Assembly: GCA_904420215.1 (NCBI GenBank)
Contig: CAJFUR010000111.1
Span: 1 to 40,347 of the forward strand
Direction: 5' to 3'
Source: an uncultured Eggerthellaceae bacterium
GTDB taxonomy: Bacteria > Actinomycetota > Coriobacteriia > Coriobacteriales > Eggerthellaceae
DNA length: 40,347 nt
The notes beneath the pieces are model-generated. The model had not been told where the DNA came from and did no database searches. It worked only from the letters and a program-made list of their open reading frames with translations. The number at the start of each line of letters is the position of its first letter. Within the stretch, counting starts at the first letter, position 1. Positions 39,875 to 40,347 of this stretch are shown here, piece by piece. A program made the position numbers and the translations under genes.

Positions 39875-39989
39875 CCCTTGCCATCCGTTGACGCTTATAC
39901 TTCTCCCTCTTGTCCAACACGAAGTCGGCAATGGTTGCCAAGGCGGCAACCCCCGAGAGAACTTCGCACATCGCAAACACGACATCCAT
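39840..39989 (-). CDS. Small membrane peptide (49 aa), possible type I toxin
   Basis: MDVVFAMCEVLSGVAALATI begins a single hydrophobic helix (about 2-25). It is followed by a strongly basic tail (DKREKYKRQRMAREKERAG). AAAGGAG lies about 10 bases before ATG 39989 and an extended -10 (TGC-TAGAAT) about 60 bases before. The final codons overlap a plus-strand terminator of a convergent short RNA. A one-helix peptide with a charged tail plus a 3'-overlapping antisense RNA is the classic layout of type I toxin-antitoxin loci. No sequence family was recognised. Confidence 0.6.
   Translation of the reverse strand: MDVVFAMCEVLSGVAALATIADFVLDKREKYKRQRMAREKERAGCHRPS
39845..39874 (+). terminator. Plus-strand intrinsic terminator
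   Basis: Stem AGGGCCGG (39845-39852) with CCGGCCCT (39859-39866), 6-base loop, then TTCCTTTTCCC. It functions in the plus direction only, as no T-run follows on the minus strand. Confidence 0.75.
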
Positions 39990-40048
39990 AGGCGATCACT
40001 CCTTTCGAAAAGAAGCGCCGCCCGCGTTCGGACTTTGCCAGTTCTCTC

Positions 40049-40057
40049 ATTCTAGCA
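40049..40057 (-). promoter_or_regulatory. Extended -10 promoter of the 49-aa peptide gene
   Basis: Minus strand TGC-TAGAAT (hexamer 40054-40049). A 9-bp dyad AAAACATGC (40062-40070) with 40087-40095 spans the -35 region, possibly a regulator site. Confidence 0.4.
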
Positions 40058-40093
40058 AATTAAAACATGCAATATGCCGTCAAATCGCATGTT

Positions 40094-40128
40094 TTCAAAG
40101 AAGGCGCGCCCCCTGTGTGGGGCGCGCC
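40094..40128 (-). terminator. Intrinsic terminator of the last gene
   Basis: Stem GGCGCGCCCC (40103-40112) with 40119-40128, 6-base loop. Minus-strand TTCTTTGAAAAC follows. It lies 8 bases after the stop codon. Confidence 0.75.
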
Positions 40129-40136
40129 CAGATTCC

Positions 40137-40347
40137 TTATTCCTCGGCGTCGTCGGCTTCCTCGTGCTCTTTGCTGGTAAGCCCGAAGCCGAAGGCTCCC
40201 ACCGAACCCAGAAGCGCGTCGAGTTCTTCCAGATTGCGCTGGTAGGAACGCGGCGGCAGGGCCTCGCCCAGCATGTCCTCGCCCGACGTGTCGAACGTGG
40301 GCGGCTCGTCGCCGCCGATGAGGATGGTGTCGTCGGGGCTGAACACC
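40137..40347 (-). CDS. Unrecognised protein, C-terminal 69 residues (start outside window)
   Basis: The frame is open to the window edge and ends at TAA 40139-40137. The visible end is acidic: FSPDDTILIGGDEPPTFDTS, then SYQRNLEELDALLGSVGAFGFG, and a tail of Glu/Asp. There are no membrane segments or cysteines. The GTG at 40346 could be read as a start, but nothing supports it, so the gene most likely begins beyond the window. Function not recognised. Confidence 0.6.
   Translation of the reverse strand, partial: VFSPDDTILIGGDEPPTFDTSGEDMLGEALPPRSYQRNLEELDALLGSVGAFGFGLTSKEHEEADDAEE

Overview
The window is a stretch of chromosome from a GC-rich anaerobic actinobacterium, most likely a gut member of the Coriobacteriia, family Eggerthellaceae (Eggerthella/Gordonibacter-like). 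I infer this from the mix of gene types: several cytoplasmic molybdopterin oxidoreductases paired with tiny ferredoxins, LysR and MFS neighbours, a class B sortase, multiheme cytochromes and a heme-sensing two-component system. No rRNA or species marker is present, so the family is an inference. Most genes lie on the minus strand.

Layout. Positions 1-1.9 kb: lysS (3' part), greA and tatA. 2.4 kb: tRNA-Pro(CGG). 2.7-4.5 kb: a hotdog thioesterase and a YbhN/flippase-like membrane protein. 5.0-13.0 kb: a purine cluster transcribed as class B sortase, purF, purM, purN, an XdhC-like gene, a PurO-type IMP cyclohydrolase and a stand-alone AICAR formyltransferase. The last two replace bifunctional PurH. 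13.1-15.1 kb: a 40-residue membrane peptide and a two-domain PPK2 (polyphosphate:AMP phosphotransferase).

15.3-29.8 kb: the centre of interest, about 14.5 kb with every gene on the minus strand. Transcription order is LysR, MFS, zinc-ribbon peptide, catalytic molybdoenzyme 3 + ferredoxin, ubiquitin-like peptide, molybdoenzyme 2 + ferredoxin, Cys-rich peptide, molybdoenzyme 1 + ferredoxin, terminator, LysR, MFS. None of the three catalytic subunits has a Tat signal, so the system looks cytosolic: MFS carriers move a substrate, soluble ferredoxins deliver electrons, and three related Mo enzymes act on the substrate. The closest described analogues I know are the catechol dehydroxylases of Eggerthella and Gordonibacter. 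The block has lower GC than the DNA immediately on either side and is bracketed by a near-perfect 57-bp direct repeat (15200-15256 and 30049-30105). Outside the repeats lie polyphosphate genes on both sides (PPK2 to the left; ppx and ppk1 to the right). The simplest reading is a metabolic island inserted into, or excisable from, an ancestral divergent polyphosphate promoter region.

30.4-34.2 kb: ppx and ppk1 on the plus strand. 34.3-38.0 kb: an OmpR-type regulator, a histidine kinase separated from its heme-binding sensor half by an apparent frameshift, and an NrfA-family pentaheme lipoprotein. 38.0-39.7 kb: glmM and hisE. 39.75-40.05 kb: a 49-residue membrane peptide whose 3' end is overlapped by a short antisense transcript with its own promoter and terminator, resembling a type I toxin-antitoxin pair. 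The window ends in the C-terminal part of an unrecognised gene.
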